Assembly (NCBI RefSeq): GCF_002099425.1 | Contig: NW_018344215.1 | Coordinates: 2,701,001-2,765,000 of the forward strand | DNA: 64,000 nt | Direction: 5' to 3' | Origin: Phascolarctos cinereus | Lineage: Eukaryota; Chordata; Mammalia; Diprotodontia; Phascolarctidae | Part shown: one piece after another, positions 21,177-32,064 of the stretch | How the letters are laid out: every line of letters starts with the position of its first letter | Numbering within the stretch: position 1 is the first letter of the stretch | The notes under the pieces: model-generated | What the model was told of the DNA's origin: nothing | Database searches by the model: none | The model's input: the letters and a program-made list of their open reading frames with translations, nothing else | Made by a program: the position numbers and the translations under genes

Positions 21177-22135
21177 AGGCAGCTGGTTCCTTTTCCAATC
21201 TACTCAAACATTTAAGCGCCTACTATGTGCTATCTGGTAGAACAACTTTGCTTTCTGTTCTTGTTGGGGGTAAGGAGAGGATCACATGACACTGTTAGTG
21301 CCGGAATTTAGAAGTGAAAAGTCTTATACCTTGTTTTCAAGCACTCTCATTTAGGCTCCAGGCCCCTGCCTGAGCTCAGAATTCTGCCAGCTTCTCTCGC
21401 ACTCCCTGCTCAGCCTTCAGCCAAGTTCTGCCCATAACAATGATGCTATTGGCAGAGACCGAGGTGATCTGTCATCCTTCCGGCCCTCATGGCTGGGCAG
21501 ACTGATTGTGGATGAGGAACAATACGGCTTCTGTAAAGGAAAACTTAGTTTCCTTCACCTACCAGAGTTCCTTGAGGAGAATAAGAAACAGATAAAAAGG
21601 AATACTAGAAACTATTTATTTAAACTTTCCAAAAGCATTTAATGGAGCTGGTCTAAAACAAACCAGCAGAAGCCCGGGGCTCTAAGCTTCTGCTTTCCTG
21701 TGGACTCATCACCTCCTCTCCTAGACTGTGTGTGTATCACAATTGTGAGTGTTCATCCTCCCTTCCACTATATTATAAACTATGGAAGGAGAGACTATGA
21801 CCTTACTTCACTTTACATCCAGAGACATAACTAGCCCTTTGTGTTCCCAGGACAAGTGGAACAAAAGGCAGCGGGGTGAGAGAGGAGCTTGCATGATCTG
21901 CAGATAACTGGAGGGAGAACTAAGGGGTGATCTGGAGGATAATGCTGTTAGGTAATTACTATTCTTAACCAACTACTTGCATCACTTGTTTCTGTGCTAT
22001 TGGCAGACAACAATTGCTGTGAGACACCTCTAAATTTCAGTGCACTGGAGCAAAACCCTAGCTGCCCTACCTTGGTTACAACTCTTTCAGTCCCTTGCCT
22101 TATAACATATACCATACATAATTGCATTGAACTTA
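21177..22135. other. Intron without recognised element
   Basis: Unique-looking sequence with no clear repeat core and no gene. A faint SINE tail is seen at 21200-21230 ('tttaagcgcctactatgtgc'). Confidence 0.5.
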
Positions 22136-22139
22136 TTTT

Positions 22140-22325
22140 TAGGATTATAGAGTTATAGTTGAAAAATACCTTTGAGGTCATTGAGTCCAACTAACTATTT
22201 TACATGTGTGGAAACTGAGGTCCAAGGACTTTCCTGAGGACCCAAAGCTAGCATGTGTCTGTGGCAGTCTGGGAAACCCAGGTCTTCAGATTCCACAGTT
22301 ATGGACAATCCACTATGCCACATTG
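22140..22325 (-). mobile_element. MIR
   Basis: 'gaggtcattgagtccaactaactattttacatgtgtggaaactgagg' and 'gacaatccactatgccacattgtctc' mark a reversed MIR. Confidence 0.8.
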
Positions 22326-22334
22326 TCTCTAAAT

Positions 22335-22440
22335 TCAATTCAATGAGCATTTATTCAGTGTGTGCGCTGGGCATTTTGCCAGCCAGTGGGGATACAATAA
22401 TAGAGAATGAAACAATCCCCACTCAATTTTACTCTGCTGA
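22335..22440 (-). mobile_element. L2 3' end fragment
   Basis: 'attcaatgagcatttattcagtgtgtgcgctgggc' and 'ggggatacaataatagagaatgaaacaatccccac' are the reversed L2 3' end. Confidence 0.7.
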
Positions 22441-22824
22441 TTCTTTTTGGTGAAGAAATGAATTAAGGCAGGGTATGGAGGAGAGAGGGCAGGCTGTACT
22501 ATTATGAATGGTGAACTGAGTTACAGACAAGGAATTGAGAACTGGAGATCTACAGTCCCTTCCCCCACGATCTTGTACTCGTTGATTTCCTGAATCCTCC
22601 TGCTTGGATTCCTGACCTAGCACCGTCACCCAGTGGTGCCCTGTGCTTATTTTGATTCTGTGCCAAAGATTCTTAGTCAGGTACGGATTGTACCACAACC
22701 CCTGAGGGCCTATGAAAACTATCTTGGCCTGAGTCCTGTTCCCTTTAGGCATCACCAGTTATATTTTTCAAATGTTTGGATTTGTACCATGGTTTTAATG
22801 AAGGATATTAATGGATCACAGTAG

Positions 22825-23160
22825 TAAGTAGACACCATTAAATGAAAGGTCATTCCTGTGTAGGCATTTAATAAACAGAGCTGTCAGTCTGGCATTGAAG
22901 ATGCAGAAATGTTCCTCCAATAAGCATATTTCAATTTCTTATTTACATCACATGTTTGACTCAATTGGAGCTTCAGAAGTTTGCGTAATGTGATTAAGAG
23001 GTTCAGTGATGAGTCATCAGTGAAATGTCAGGAGTTCAGCACAGGCCCCGAATGTTAAGCAGAATGCAAGGCCATTTGGCACCTTAGGAGAAGGCAGTTT
23101 GAGGCAGATGTCATAGGGATAGAGGAATTGTGGTGGTTTCAGAACTCATCATTGGCTGCT
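22825..23160. other. Repeat-poor stretch with AP-1-like site
   Basis: No repeat recognised. It contains 'tgatgagtcatc' near 23009, a palindrome-like match to the AP-1 site TGAGTCA, plus AT-rich motifs. A regulatory role is only a guess. Confidence 0.35.
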
Positions 23161-23479
23161 CCAAATCAGGGGGTCCAGCAGGCCCCTAGAGATGTGGCAT
23201 CACCCTTCTTGTGCCTACCTATCATTATGATGCCACTGAAGGCTGACAAATTACTTGTGAAAATGCTGGACCATGTCATGTGACCTGCTAGGAATGAGGG
23301 AAGTCTTGGGGAAGACAGTCTCCACACACTCTGCCCACCCTTATCCAGATGATTCGCTTTTACTCCCCATTTCACAAAGGGCCGATAATCACCACATATT
23401 CAAAGCATTGGGTCAGAGAGTGCTTGGAAAGTATAACTCTACAAGTGAGGACCTCAAGTTGGCTCAAGAAAGAGATTGA

Positions 23480-23640
23480 AAGGAGGCAGCTTATATCCTA
23501 TATTAGATTGCACACCATCTTGGGGAGGGAGGTGGAGAGGGAGGGGGAGGAAAATTTGGAACTCAAAAGCTTGTGGAACTGATTGTTGACAAATCAAAAT
23601 AAATGAATAAAGTTTAAAAATATGAAAAAAGAGAAAGGAA
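23480..23640 (+). mobile_element. L1 3' UTR fragment
   Basis: 'cctatattagattgcacaccatcttggggaggga', the G-rich run, 'ggaactcaaaagcttgtggaactgattgttgac' and 'aaatcaaaataaatgaataaag' align with the 3' UTR of the L1 at 59260-59400. Confidence 0.85.
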
Positions 23641-23745
23641 GAGGCATGATTATTTTGCAGAAAAGAGCCAAGATAAGCTTTTACAATGGTGGGGAAGAGG
23701 TAGGGAAAATGAGTGAATCTTACAAAAAATAAAATAAAATGAAAT

Positions 23746-23746
23746 G

Positions 23747-23812
<66 letters not shown>

Positions 23813-23918
23813 GAAGGAAGAAGGAAGGAAGGAAGGAAGGAAGGAAGGAAGGAAGGAAGGAAGGAAGGAAGGAAGGAAGGAAGGAAGGAAGGAAGGAAGG
23901 AAGGAAGAGAAAGAAAGG
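23746..23918 (+). repeat. (GAAA)n-(GGAA)n compound microsatellite, about 170 bp
   Basis: About 65 bases of pure GAAA units switch to about 95 bases of nearly pure GGAA units. The tract is all purine on the + strand and open in all frames. Confidence 0.98.
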
Positions 23919-24041
23919 GAGCAGTTAGGTGGTGCAATGGATAGAGCACCAGCCTTGTAGTCAGGAGAGCCTGAGTTCAAATATGCTATGTGACTCTGGG
24001 CAAGTCACTTACCCCCAACTGCCTTGCAAAAAAAAAAAATT
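23919..24041 (+). mobile_element. WSINE-type SINE, internally deleted
   Basis: 'gggagcagttaggtggtgcaatggatagagcaccagccttgtagtcaggagagcctgagttcaaat' then directly 'gctatgtgactctgggcaagtcac' and 'cccaactgcctt' plus a poly-A tail. The central 'gacctcagacacttgac' part is missing. Confidence 0.88.
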
Positions 24042-24179
24042 TGAAAAATGCCTGTCAGCCACATCAACTCTATCAGATCAATGATGAAAATACCACTTTA
24101 GGCTAATTCTAAAGCATGTGGACTTTCAGGGGTAACAAATAAATGATGAATAACATCCAAATCTACCCAAAAATCAATC

Positions 24180-25570
24180 ATAAAAAGGTATTTATGAAGC
24201 ACTTACTGTGTACACAGTACACTGCATGTACTAAACACTAAGGATACAGGTGCCAGATAGGAAACACTCCCTGCTCTCAGGGAGCTTACATTCTAATGGG
24301 GGAGAAAGCAATTACATATATAAATATAGACTGGTTCAATATAAAATGAATGTGAGTATATGTATATATTGGCATATACATACATGCACATGTCTGTTAA
24401 ATACAAGGTAGTCTGGCAGGAAGGTCATTAGTAGTTAGAGGGGAAAGTCAGGAATGAAAGAAACAAGCATTTATGAAGTGCCTACTGTGTTCCAGGAACT
24501 ATGCTAAGTGCTTTATAAATATTATCTCATTTAAGGAAGAGAAAGGAAGGGAATAAGCATTTATGTAGCACCTACTATGTTCCAGGCACCATGCTAAGTG
24601 CTTTACAAACATTATCTCATTTGATCCTCAGAACTAAGGGGTAGATGTTATTTTTATCCCCACTTTACAGATGAGGAAACTAGAGGCAAATAGAGGTTAA
24701 CTGACTTGCTGAAGACCACACAACTGGTAGGTGTCTAAGGCCAGATTTGAAGCCAGGTCTTCCTGACTGCAGTCCCAGCACAATAGCCACCTGGCTATTC
24801 CTTGGATCAGGAAAGATTTCCTGTGAAAGGTCGTGCGTGATAAAGGAAGTGGTGGGGTGAGGCAAAGTGAGAAAAAAAGATCTTCCAAGCAGGGCAGAGA
24901 GCCAGTGCAATGGCAGGAGATGAGAGAGGAAGTTGTGCGTAAGAAAAGAGGGAAGGAAGGTCAGGTTGGCTGGATCCCAGAGTGTGAGAAAGGGAGGAAT
25001 GGCTATTTAGGCTGGGGCCAGGTCATTGAGTGATTCATAAGATAAACACAAAAGTGTAGATTTCATCTTAGAAGCAATAGGGAGCCAGTAAGGTTGTGTA
25101 AGTAGGGGAGTCATGGAGCCAGCTAGATCCTAGGAATCTGCTTAGGTAGCTTTGTAGAAGGTGGACAAGAGGACAGGGGAAGCAGGGGGGCTGGTTGAGG
25201 AGATACCCCAATAATCTTGGCCGGGGGAAAGGAGACCTGAACTAAGATGGAGGTTAGTTGTGCCAGTGGGAGGAAAGGGTCAGGTCCAAGAGATTTGAAA
25301 GAGAAAATGTCAAGATTTGACAACTGATCAGATATATGGGGAGAGGGAGAGTCAGGAGTGGAGGATAATGCTAAGGTCACAATCTGGGAAACTGGAGAAA
25401 AAATGATGGTGGTACCAGACAGTTGGAAGATGGGAAGGTTTGTGGGGAAAGACAGTAAGTTCCGTTTTAGATTTTAGACTTTAAATTTGAAATGTCCCTG
25501 GGACATGTAGTTTAAAATATCCAATAGGCAATTAGTGATGAAGACAGATACCTTAGCAGAAATCCTAAAT
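24180..25570 (-). mobile_element. L2 LINE, long 3' copy (3' UTR into RT C-terminal region), split by MIR
   Basis: From the reversed 3' end ('tttatgaagcacttactgtgtac...ctcagggagcttacattctaatggggg') it continues after the MIR at 24456-24795 with 'gttggctggatcccagagtgtg', 'ggtcattgagtgattcataag', 'aatagggagccagtaagg' and 'agatttgacaactgatcagatatatgggg', the reversed L2 order also seen at 45915-47110. The minus frame at 25123-25380 gives a worn L2 ORF2 downstream segment. Confidence 0.82.
24456..24795 (-). mobile_element. MIR with a duplicated tail segment, inside L2
   Basis: 'aagcatttatg...cctactgtgttccagg...atgctaagtgctttataaatattatctcattt' occurs twice, at 24456-24533 and 24541-24630. A reversed MIR core ('ccccactttacagatgaggaaactag', 'cacacaactggtaggtgtc') and a SINE 5' end near 24795 follow. 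Either local duplication or insertion of one element in another could explain the doubled part. Confidence 0.75.
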
Positions 25571-25659
25571 ATGTAAGACATACAATTATTCCTAAAAGAA
25601 AATTGAGGGTGATCAGCAATTGATAGCTGCTTAAAGTCCAACGGGACCCATATGGACTG

Positions 25660-26060
25660 TGGGGTTGTATAGATTTGCTGGCTCCTAGCAGGAAGAGAAA
25701 GATGAAAAGAGAAGAAGGAGAAGGAAAATGTGGCTCCTCTGTTCTACCGGATCCTATCCACCTTTGCCAGGGAGCAGCTCCTGCCCTCCATCCTTCAGAA
25801 GATACTGGTCAAAGAGACACAGGGGAACAGAGAGTCACGAAGCTGCCGCCCCCAGAGAGCTGGGGGACAGTGGGGAGAGGGAAGAATTCAAGAAGTCAGG
25901 GCTCGTGGAGCCAGTAGCAATGAAGCAAGATCAAAAGGAAAATTCCATCAGATTTGTCCAAACCGTACCTACCACTTCCTGTCAAACCAAACCAAATGTT
26001 TCTACTCATATGCCTTCTTCCTAGGACCGGACGCAAGGCTCTTCCTCTTCTCTTCTTAAA
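25660..26060. other. GC-richer unresolved segment
   Basis: Base composition is richer in G+C than its neighbours, and frames stay open on the + strand in all three phases for 80-109 codons (25675-26059). The predicted peptides, for example MAPLFYRILSTFAREQLLPSI, were not recognised. No splice pair, promoter or poly-A context was found. It may be an unknown repeat end or an old retrocopy. Confidence 0.35.
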
Positions 26061-26259
26061 AGGGAGCTCTGCCATCTTGGAATCAGTTTTGTCTAGAAAA
26101 AGATCATGCCTCCACTGATGAAGAGAAAACCACCACCTCCATTCTGTACATGTAACCTTTTTGTGATAGGTGCAGGAAGTCATCAAACACCCAGGAGGTG
26201 TCAGGTGTTGATCATAATACTGTCAGCATTGAAAGGAAGCTGAAAAGGCCTCTTTTCAA

Positions 26260-26420
26260 ACTTTGAGATCATCTAGAGCAATCTTCTTATTCTCTCAAAA
26301 GTATAAATGTTGATGTCTAGAAATGGGGGCCCACACAGGTTCAAGATCACACAGGAGTTAAGGATAACAGCTAGATGCAAATCCATACCTGCTTACTCCA
26401 ACATCCCTTCACCATGCTAA
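26260..26420 (-). mobile_element. MIR fragment (degraded)
   Basis: 'tttgagatcatctagagcaatc' and 'cacacaggttcaagatcacacaggagttaagg' suggest a reversed MIR. Confidence 0.5.
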
Positions 26421-26439
26421 CCCTCATGAGCAGGGCATC

Positions 26440-26590
26440 AGGAGAGAGACAGTATGGGACCAAATACCAAGCTCTGGATCTGATGTCAGAGGATTTAGGG
26501 TCAAGTCGCAGCTGGACGAGGTGTTACCCATCCGATCTTCATCGAGTTATTTAATGTTTCTAGGCCTCGATTTCCTCATCTGTGATGGTC
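26440..26590 (+). mobile_element. tRNA/MIR-type SINE (degraded)
   Basis: 'gacagtatgggaccaaataccaagctctggatctgatgtcagaggatttagggtcaagtc' and 'ttctaggcctcgatttcctcatctgtgatgg' follow the SINE order. Confidence 0.65.
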
Positions 26591-26599
26591 TCCAACATC

Positions 26600-28265
26600 C
26601 TTCTGAGTTTTCAGTGTATACAATGAATCTCTAGAATCCACCCAGAAGACCCAAGCAACAAGACAGGGCCCCAAAGATTCAGCAAGGCTCCCAATTGAAA
26701 ACCTTGAAGTTTCCCAACTCCAGACTATGATTAGGGGTGTGCAAGTACCCAGTGGAGTCCTCAAAGCCCCATATTCCTAGATGAAATGGCCCTTCTTCCA
26801 ATTGAGGCTGGAGAATTGAACCCTGGAGCTACCTCATACCCCCATTTATCCTAAAACCTGCCTGACTCCTAAGAGGAATCCCTGAGGATATTAGCATCGT
26901 GTCCAGGTGGGGTCATTTCTGTCAAAAACAGTCCATGTTTTCTAGGCTGGCTCTGAGATGATCTCTAGCTTCCCTTCTGCTATCTGGGATTCTCAGCCTG
27001 GCCTCAGAGGCTCCCTCAGCCCCACCCTCTGAACCTTTTACCCATTCTCTGCCAGTCCCTCTTCAAGACTGCTCCCCCTCAAGGCCAGAGGATGCCAGTC
27101 AGAGAGAAACCAGACAGCTGCCTCAATTCCCCAGGTCCAGTTGCCTCAGTACCATGCCTCTGCTTCTCCAGTTATCCCTCTCCTACTTCCCTAACAGCTC
27201 GCCATCTCATTTTCACTAACCTACCCACATCTTATTTGACCCACTTAAAATGCAATCAGAATTATGAAGTAACATAATGTTTTTGAGATGTAAACACAGT
27301 GAAATAGCACTTTTCCCCTCTATTTGCAGTTTCCTTCCTTTCCTGGGGGACAAGGGAAAAGAAAATGTAAGCATATGGCAAGCCAGTCCTCCAGCATGTA
27401 AATGGTGTGATTTGTTTGAAAAGTAAAGTATAATTTTACTTTTGTTTACTGTTGGTTAGAAGGCAGCTGTGGTGGGGTGGGAGGTGGGGAGAGTGTGGAT
27501 GACTCAGGCTAAATCTATCACTACTGCTAGGGGGAAAATAAACCACAAAGAGCCAAAAACACAAAGCACACTTTCTACCAGTACCATTGTGGGTCAACAA
27601 ACCACAGTCTAATAGAAGCATAGATTCACGGAGATAACATTGCCCTTGGAAATCCCCGATTCCTCTCTGTAGTAGACATGGTCCAGTGTCACCCCTGGTG
27701 CTACAGACTCTGCTTGTAGACCCCCAAGGGGGAAGCCAAACCTCCTGAGGTGGCCCCTTCCTCTCAAGGACAGTTCTCATCGGGACTTAGGTTTTCCTTA
27801 CCTTGTCAAGCTTCAGTGATTTCTCTTCTCAGTTTCTACCCCATGTTCCAAGTCCTGCTCTCTGGGGCAAAGCTTCTGCCAGACGAATCCTTCTTCCACA
27901 GGGTGGTCTTCTAAGTGCTTGGGAATGGCCAACAAGTCCTTTCAAAGGCCCCTCCTCTCTAGATGCCCTCTCCCAGTAATATCATTTTCATGTACAAAGA
28001 CCAGCAGAGTTTCATTTTTGCCTATATGCACTAGGGGGTAGAGAGTAGCTGGAATTATTATTATTTTTGTTCTGGATGAACATCTTTGCACATGCCATTT
28101 ATGGTGTATGTGAAATACTTGTTGGGGCATGTGAGGCTAGGACACAATTAGACTAAACATAATTTATTTTAATTTTATTCTACTATCACAAGCTATTTGA
28201 AAATCAGTATAGTCCCTATCAATATCCTGAGCTTGCTTATCTCTCCTATGCAAAAGAGTATTTTG
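26600..28265. other. Intron without recognised element
   Basis: About 1.65 kb with no SINE core or LINE frame recognised. Overall single-copy in look, with a pyrimidine-rich part at 27000-27240. The 114-codon minus frame at 27436-27780 resembles no family. Confidence 0.45.
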
Positions 28266-28269
28266 AATA

Positions 28270-28327
28270 TGTGTGTGTGTGTACATATATATATATATAT
28301 ATAAAAATATATATATATATATAAATA

Positions 28328-28376
<49 letters not shown>
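28270..28376 (+). repeat. (TG)n-(TA)n compound microsatellite, about 107 bp
   Basis: A short GT run is followed by about 95 bases of mostly alternating TA with AAAA and G interruptions. The sequence is self-complementary and could form hairpins. Confidence 0.97.
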
Positions 28377-28378
<2 letters not shown>

Positions 28379-28382
28379 TTTT

Positions 28383-28526
28383 TTTTTTTGGCTAGCCAAT
28401 GAGCTTAAGTGACTTGCCCAGGGTCACACAGCTAGTAAATGTCAAGTGTCTGAAGCTGGATTTCAACTCAGCTCCTCCTGACTCCAGGGCTGGTGCTCTA
28501 TCCATTGCACCACCTAGCTACCCCAA
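28383..28526 (-). mobile_element. WSINE-type SINE
   Basis: Reversed order: T-rich tail, 'agcttaagtgacttgcccagggtcacacagctagtaaatgtcaagtgtctgaagc', 'tcctcctgactccagggctggtgctctatccattgcaccacctagctacccc'. The TA microsatellite abuts its tail. Confidence 0.93.
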
Positions 28527-28529
28527 CGA

Positions 28530-29055
28530 ATATTCTTAAGGAAAAAATACAAAATGTGAAAGTACTACATAATATCATATTGTGGTAGACTGAGAAAGAG
28601 GGGACCAAGCATCCTGGGAGAATCCAGAATGTTCTCAGACAGACCCTTTGGTTGTTGGAATTGCTTGGTTTTTGTTGTCCTCAATCATCCAAACATTTAC
28701 CAAAATTCTCCCCTTCACTTCGGGCGGTAGAGGCCAGGCTCACTACGGGAGCCTCATCCCACTGCTGAAATGAAGAGGTTGGGTGAGAGCCTTATCAGCT
28801 GGTGTTGGGTGGAGACTATAAGCCTGGAGCTGGGGGCTTCTTGCCTCAAAGCCAGGGTGGAAAGGTGACCCTGAAAATTTTAATGCACTCTCTCAGAAGA
28901 AAGAGTAACCAATAAAACCCCAAAGTAGAAAAGGCAGGTTTTCTTTGCAATAGGAAGCTCAGCTGAAAACATTCAACTAGTAGAAATGTGGATGAAGAAA
29001 GTTTCAGTGCCCTTCAATGAGAAAGCTCAGTCCTTCAAACTGTGGCTGTAGTTAC
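28530..29055. other. Intron without recognised element
   Basis: Unique-looking sequence, somewhat GC-richer near 28720-28870. No gene recognised. Confidence 0.45.
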
Positions 29056-29059
29056 AAAT

Positions 29060-29290
29060 TGAATTTAGAGCAATTGGCGAAACACTTATTGAGCACCTAC
29101 TTAGTAGGTGCTGGAGACACAGACTTATTCTGACTGAGTTCCTTCCTTACTACTACCCTGTGAAGCAGGTAGTACTTTTCACTGCCCATTTTACAGATGA
29201 GAAAGATGAGTCTCAAAGAAATGAAGAAAGATTTTCAAGGTCAAACATGTAGTAAGTAGAAGGCTCAAGATTCCATCTTGCACCACATGG
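29060..29290 (-). mobile_element. MIR/CORE-SINE
   Basis: 'cacttattgagcacctacttagtaggtgctgg', 'ccctgtgaagcaggtagtac', 'cccattttacagatgagaaagatgag' form a reversed element. Confidence 0.75.
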
Positions 29291-29867
29291 CTCTAGATTT
29301 GCTACCTACCCTACTCCTCTATAGCCGTTTGTATATTACACCTTCCACATGTTTCAGGGTGTTTAGCAGTTTACCTGAAATTATGAAACAAACGTCAATC
29401 CTGACACACATTTTTCTCTCCTTTATTTCTCTATTCGCACCTCTTCAAAAGGAGATTTATAAATTATTCCCAAGGAAAGTGGTCCTTACAGCTTTGTTAG
29501 TTTTCAAAGTTATCTTTTTTTCCCTTCTCCATGCTGGACAAAATGATTTAGAGGCTGAGTCAGTTCCATCTGTCTGAAGCTGCCTGAGGAGAGCAGTTGT
29601 TCTGCCATCAATATTTTATGCTAAGACAGAAATTTTCAAAACGATCGACATGAGAAAGAAAAGCAGATTCTTGAAGCAAAGCTGGGAAATTGAATGACAA
29701 CCCTGAGTGGTTCTATTCCTGAGCAATTTACAGAGATCCTAGTCCTATTAGATGAACAGCTCTGGCCTGAGTTTAGACCTCCACCAGCAAAGGGAAATGG
29801 AAAATAATTGAGGTCTTTATTAATTATAATAAGTTCCATTTCTAGGAAAGTTACAGCTTTTCAATCT

Positions 29868-30010
29868 AATGCCAATCAAACATTTATTAAGTTCTGTGCC
29901 AGGCAACACGCTAGACCCGGGCATAAAAAAAGACAACAAAAACAAAAACAAAAACAAAAACATACTAAAAGCTTCCCTTCCCTCAAGGAACTGACATTCA
30001 AATGGCAGGA
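29868..30010 (-). mobile_element. L2 3' end with AAAAC run
   Basis: 'aatcaaacatttattaagttctgtgccaggcaacacgctagac' and 'cttccctcaaggaactgacattcaaatgg' are the reversed L2 3' end. An (AAAAC)n run at 29932-29962 has grown inside it. Confidence 0.75.
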
Positions 30011-30019
30011 TATCGAATT

Positions 30020-30980
30020 TAAACTGATAAGTAATTATAGGATTATCGAGGAGGGACAGTATATTAACAGGAGTACTTAACCATCTTTTGTGTCCTCAAC
30101 TCCTTTGACTGTCTGTTGATTCCTACCCTTTCCAGAATAATGTTTGTGAATGTATAAAATAAAAATAAATAACTAAAATCCACAGGATTAAAAAGGAAGA
30201 CAATTAGTTTGAAAACAGCTGTCAACATTTTTTTTTAATTTAGTTCATAGATCCCCAGATAAGCTCTAATCTAGGAAAGTCATCAAAGGCTTCTGAGCGC
30301 TCAAGGGAAAACCGACTTTGGCATCTAGAAAATGGACGTTTCTGAGAAAGATATTTGCTTCTTCCTTGATGGAAGTTTAATTCTGAGTTTCATAGAAATT
30401 CCCAAGACACTAAACAGGAATAATAAAAACTCCTCTTTCATCAGGGTCTTGATTGTTTATAATTAAGGACTTGAGGGATGGAGGGGCAGGAGCTCCTTTG
30501 GAAAAACTCCCTGTATCAATGCAGATGGCACTTGCTTTTCGCCTTTAAGTATCAGAGGACAGTGAGAGTTTCAGTGACTTTCCTTTGTTTACTCCACAGG
30601 CAATATGTGCCAGAGGTAGGACTTGAAACCAGGCCTGACCAGAGGCAGACCAGAGAAGACTTAGGTCTTCTTGACCTCACAGGGTGCTGTGAGGATCCAG
30701 TAGAATTGTATGTGTAATATACTTTAGAATTGTGAGGGCTGTTAACACTCAGCAGTTTCTCCAGATTGTCTTTACAATTCCAGTTGTGTTCTCTTCTCTC
30801 TAGGTGGACAGCTGGACATTCCAGCTCTTAGAGAGCTGTCTGGCCCATAGCAACCCCTTATTGAATGCTTATTGATTTAACATCCCACTGGCCAGGCAGC
30901 CCCAGGAGGGGGTTGAGAGATGATTCCATGCCTCCTCTTCGATGGGCCTAACTGCATTCTGCATTGCATGCATCCTTCTA
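30020..30980. other. Intron without recognised element
   Basis: No gene or strong repeat. A weak reversed MIR string occurs near 30560-30640 ('cagtgactttcc...actccacaggcaatatgtgccagaggtagg'). Confidence 0.45.
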
Positions 30981-30989
30981 AGTCGGCCA

Positions 30990-31115
30990 GCAACCACTAC
31001 CACTGTCCCCCATGGAGGGCAGGGATGGTCTTTGTGTTTTTGTCTTTGTATCCCCAGGCCCTAGGGCAGTGCCAGTAGACAAATATGTGCTTTAAAAGTG
31101 TTCATTTAATTGAAT
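30990..31115 (+). mobile_element. L2 3' end
   Basis: 'ccatggagggcagggatggtctttg', 'gtatccccaggccctagggcagtgccagtagac' and the run to 'ttaattgaat' match the sense L2 terminus. Confidence 0.7.
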
Positions 31116-31705
31116 CCGACACTTTGGGCTCAAACATTCAATTTTCATTTCACGTAGAGTAGTTTCTCTGACGTTTTACTAGTGCTGATTTCCAAGGTGG
31201 CTTTTTCCTGAGTACTTTAGGGGTGATGCAGAGGGAACCTACTGCCTTTGGATTATTGCCAGGGTTTCCAAGCACTTACTTCCAAGGCCTAAACAAACTT
31301 CTTGGTGTTTAAGACTGCCAATTAGTCAGTTAGCCAGTGGTTCTTCAGGGAATAGATCATTGCAAGATTTAAAAATTGAGTGTATTCTTGTTCAGTTAAA
31401 TGACTTGTGCTGTTTACTTAGATTTCTCCAATATATTTGATCCATTTCCTCAACTTAAATCATTAGTTTCCAAAAGTTGAAAAGTCACTCATTAATTCAT
31501 TTATTAAACAAGTATAAACCACATGTTATATATGTCAATATTGGACGATGCTTTGTACAGTGAGAGCTATAGAACTGCTAATTTTGCCCTGAGAGGTCTA
31601 TAAGAAAGATGCTAATCTAGGGTCAACATTCTTCTGTCCTCCCTTCTTCTCTTCCTCCTCTTCTTTCTCCTCTCCTCTCTTTTTCTTTTCTCTCTCTTTT
31701 TTTTT

Positions 31706-31846
31706 CTTCTGGCAAGGCAGTTGGGGTTAAGTGAAATGCCCAGAGTCACACAGCTAGTAAGTGTTAAGTGTCTAAGGCTGGATTTGAATTCAGGTCCTCC
31801 TGACTCCAGGACCAGTGCTCTATCCACTGCACTACCTAGCTGACCC
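31706..31846 (-). mobile_element. WSINE-type SINE
   Basis: 'ggcaaggcagttggggttaagtgaaatgcccagagtcacacagctagtaagtg', 'aggtcctcctgactccaggaccagtgctctatccactgcactacctagctgacc' is a reversed, nearly full-length copy. The TTC run follows its 5' end, and a T/C-rich stretch precedes its tail. Confidence 0.93.
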
Positions 31847-31894
31847 TCTTCTTCTTCTTCTTCTTCTTCTTCTTCTTCTTCTTCTTCTTCTTCT
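31847..31894 (+). repeat. (CTT)16 trinucleotide repeat, GAA on the other strand
   Basis: 48 bases of pure CTT/TTC. Minus-strand frames through it read poly-Glu or poly-Arg and are not genes. Confidence 0.97.
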
Positions 31895-32064
31895 CTCTCT
31901 GTACACATAGACATGTACTTCCATGGTTTTACTTGTATGGTATCTATGTAGATCCCACAACCCTGAATACAGATGGAAGCCCATCCCTTCCTTCTCATCT
32001 GGCACAGAACTTGTCTGTGTACTCCCATGACTGCCCCAAAGGAAGGTCATCTAACATGCTGGAC

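Noticed and set aside
23650-23980. Open frames of 66-99 codons on both strands
   Set aside because: These are the GAAA/GGAA microsatellite translated.
31612-32050. 138-codon minus-strand frame with poly-Glu
   Set aside because: It joins a T/C-rich stretch, a WSINE and the CTT repeat; the poly-Glu is the GAA run.
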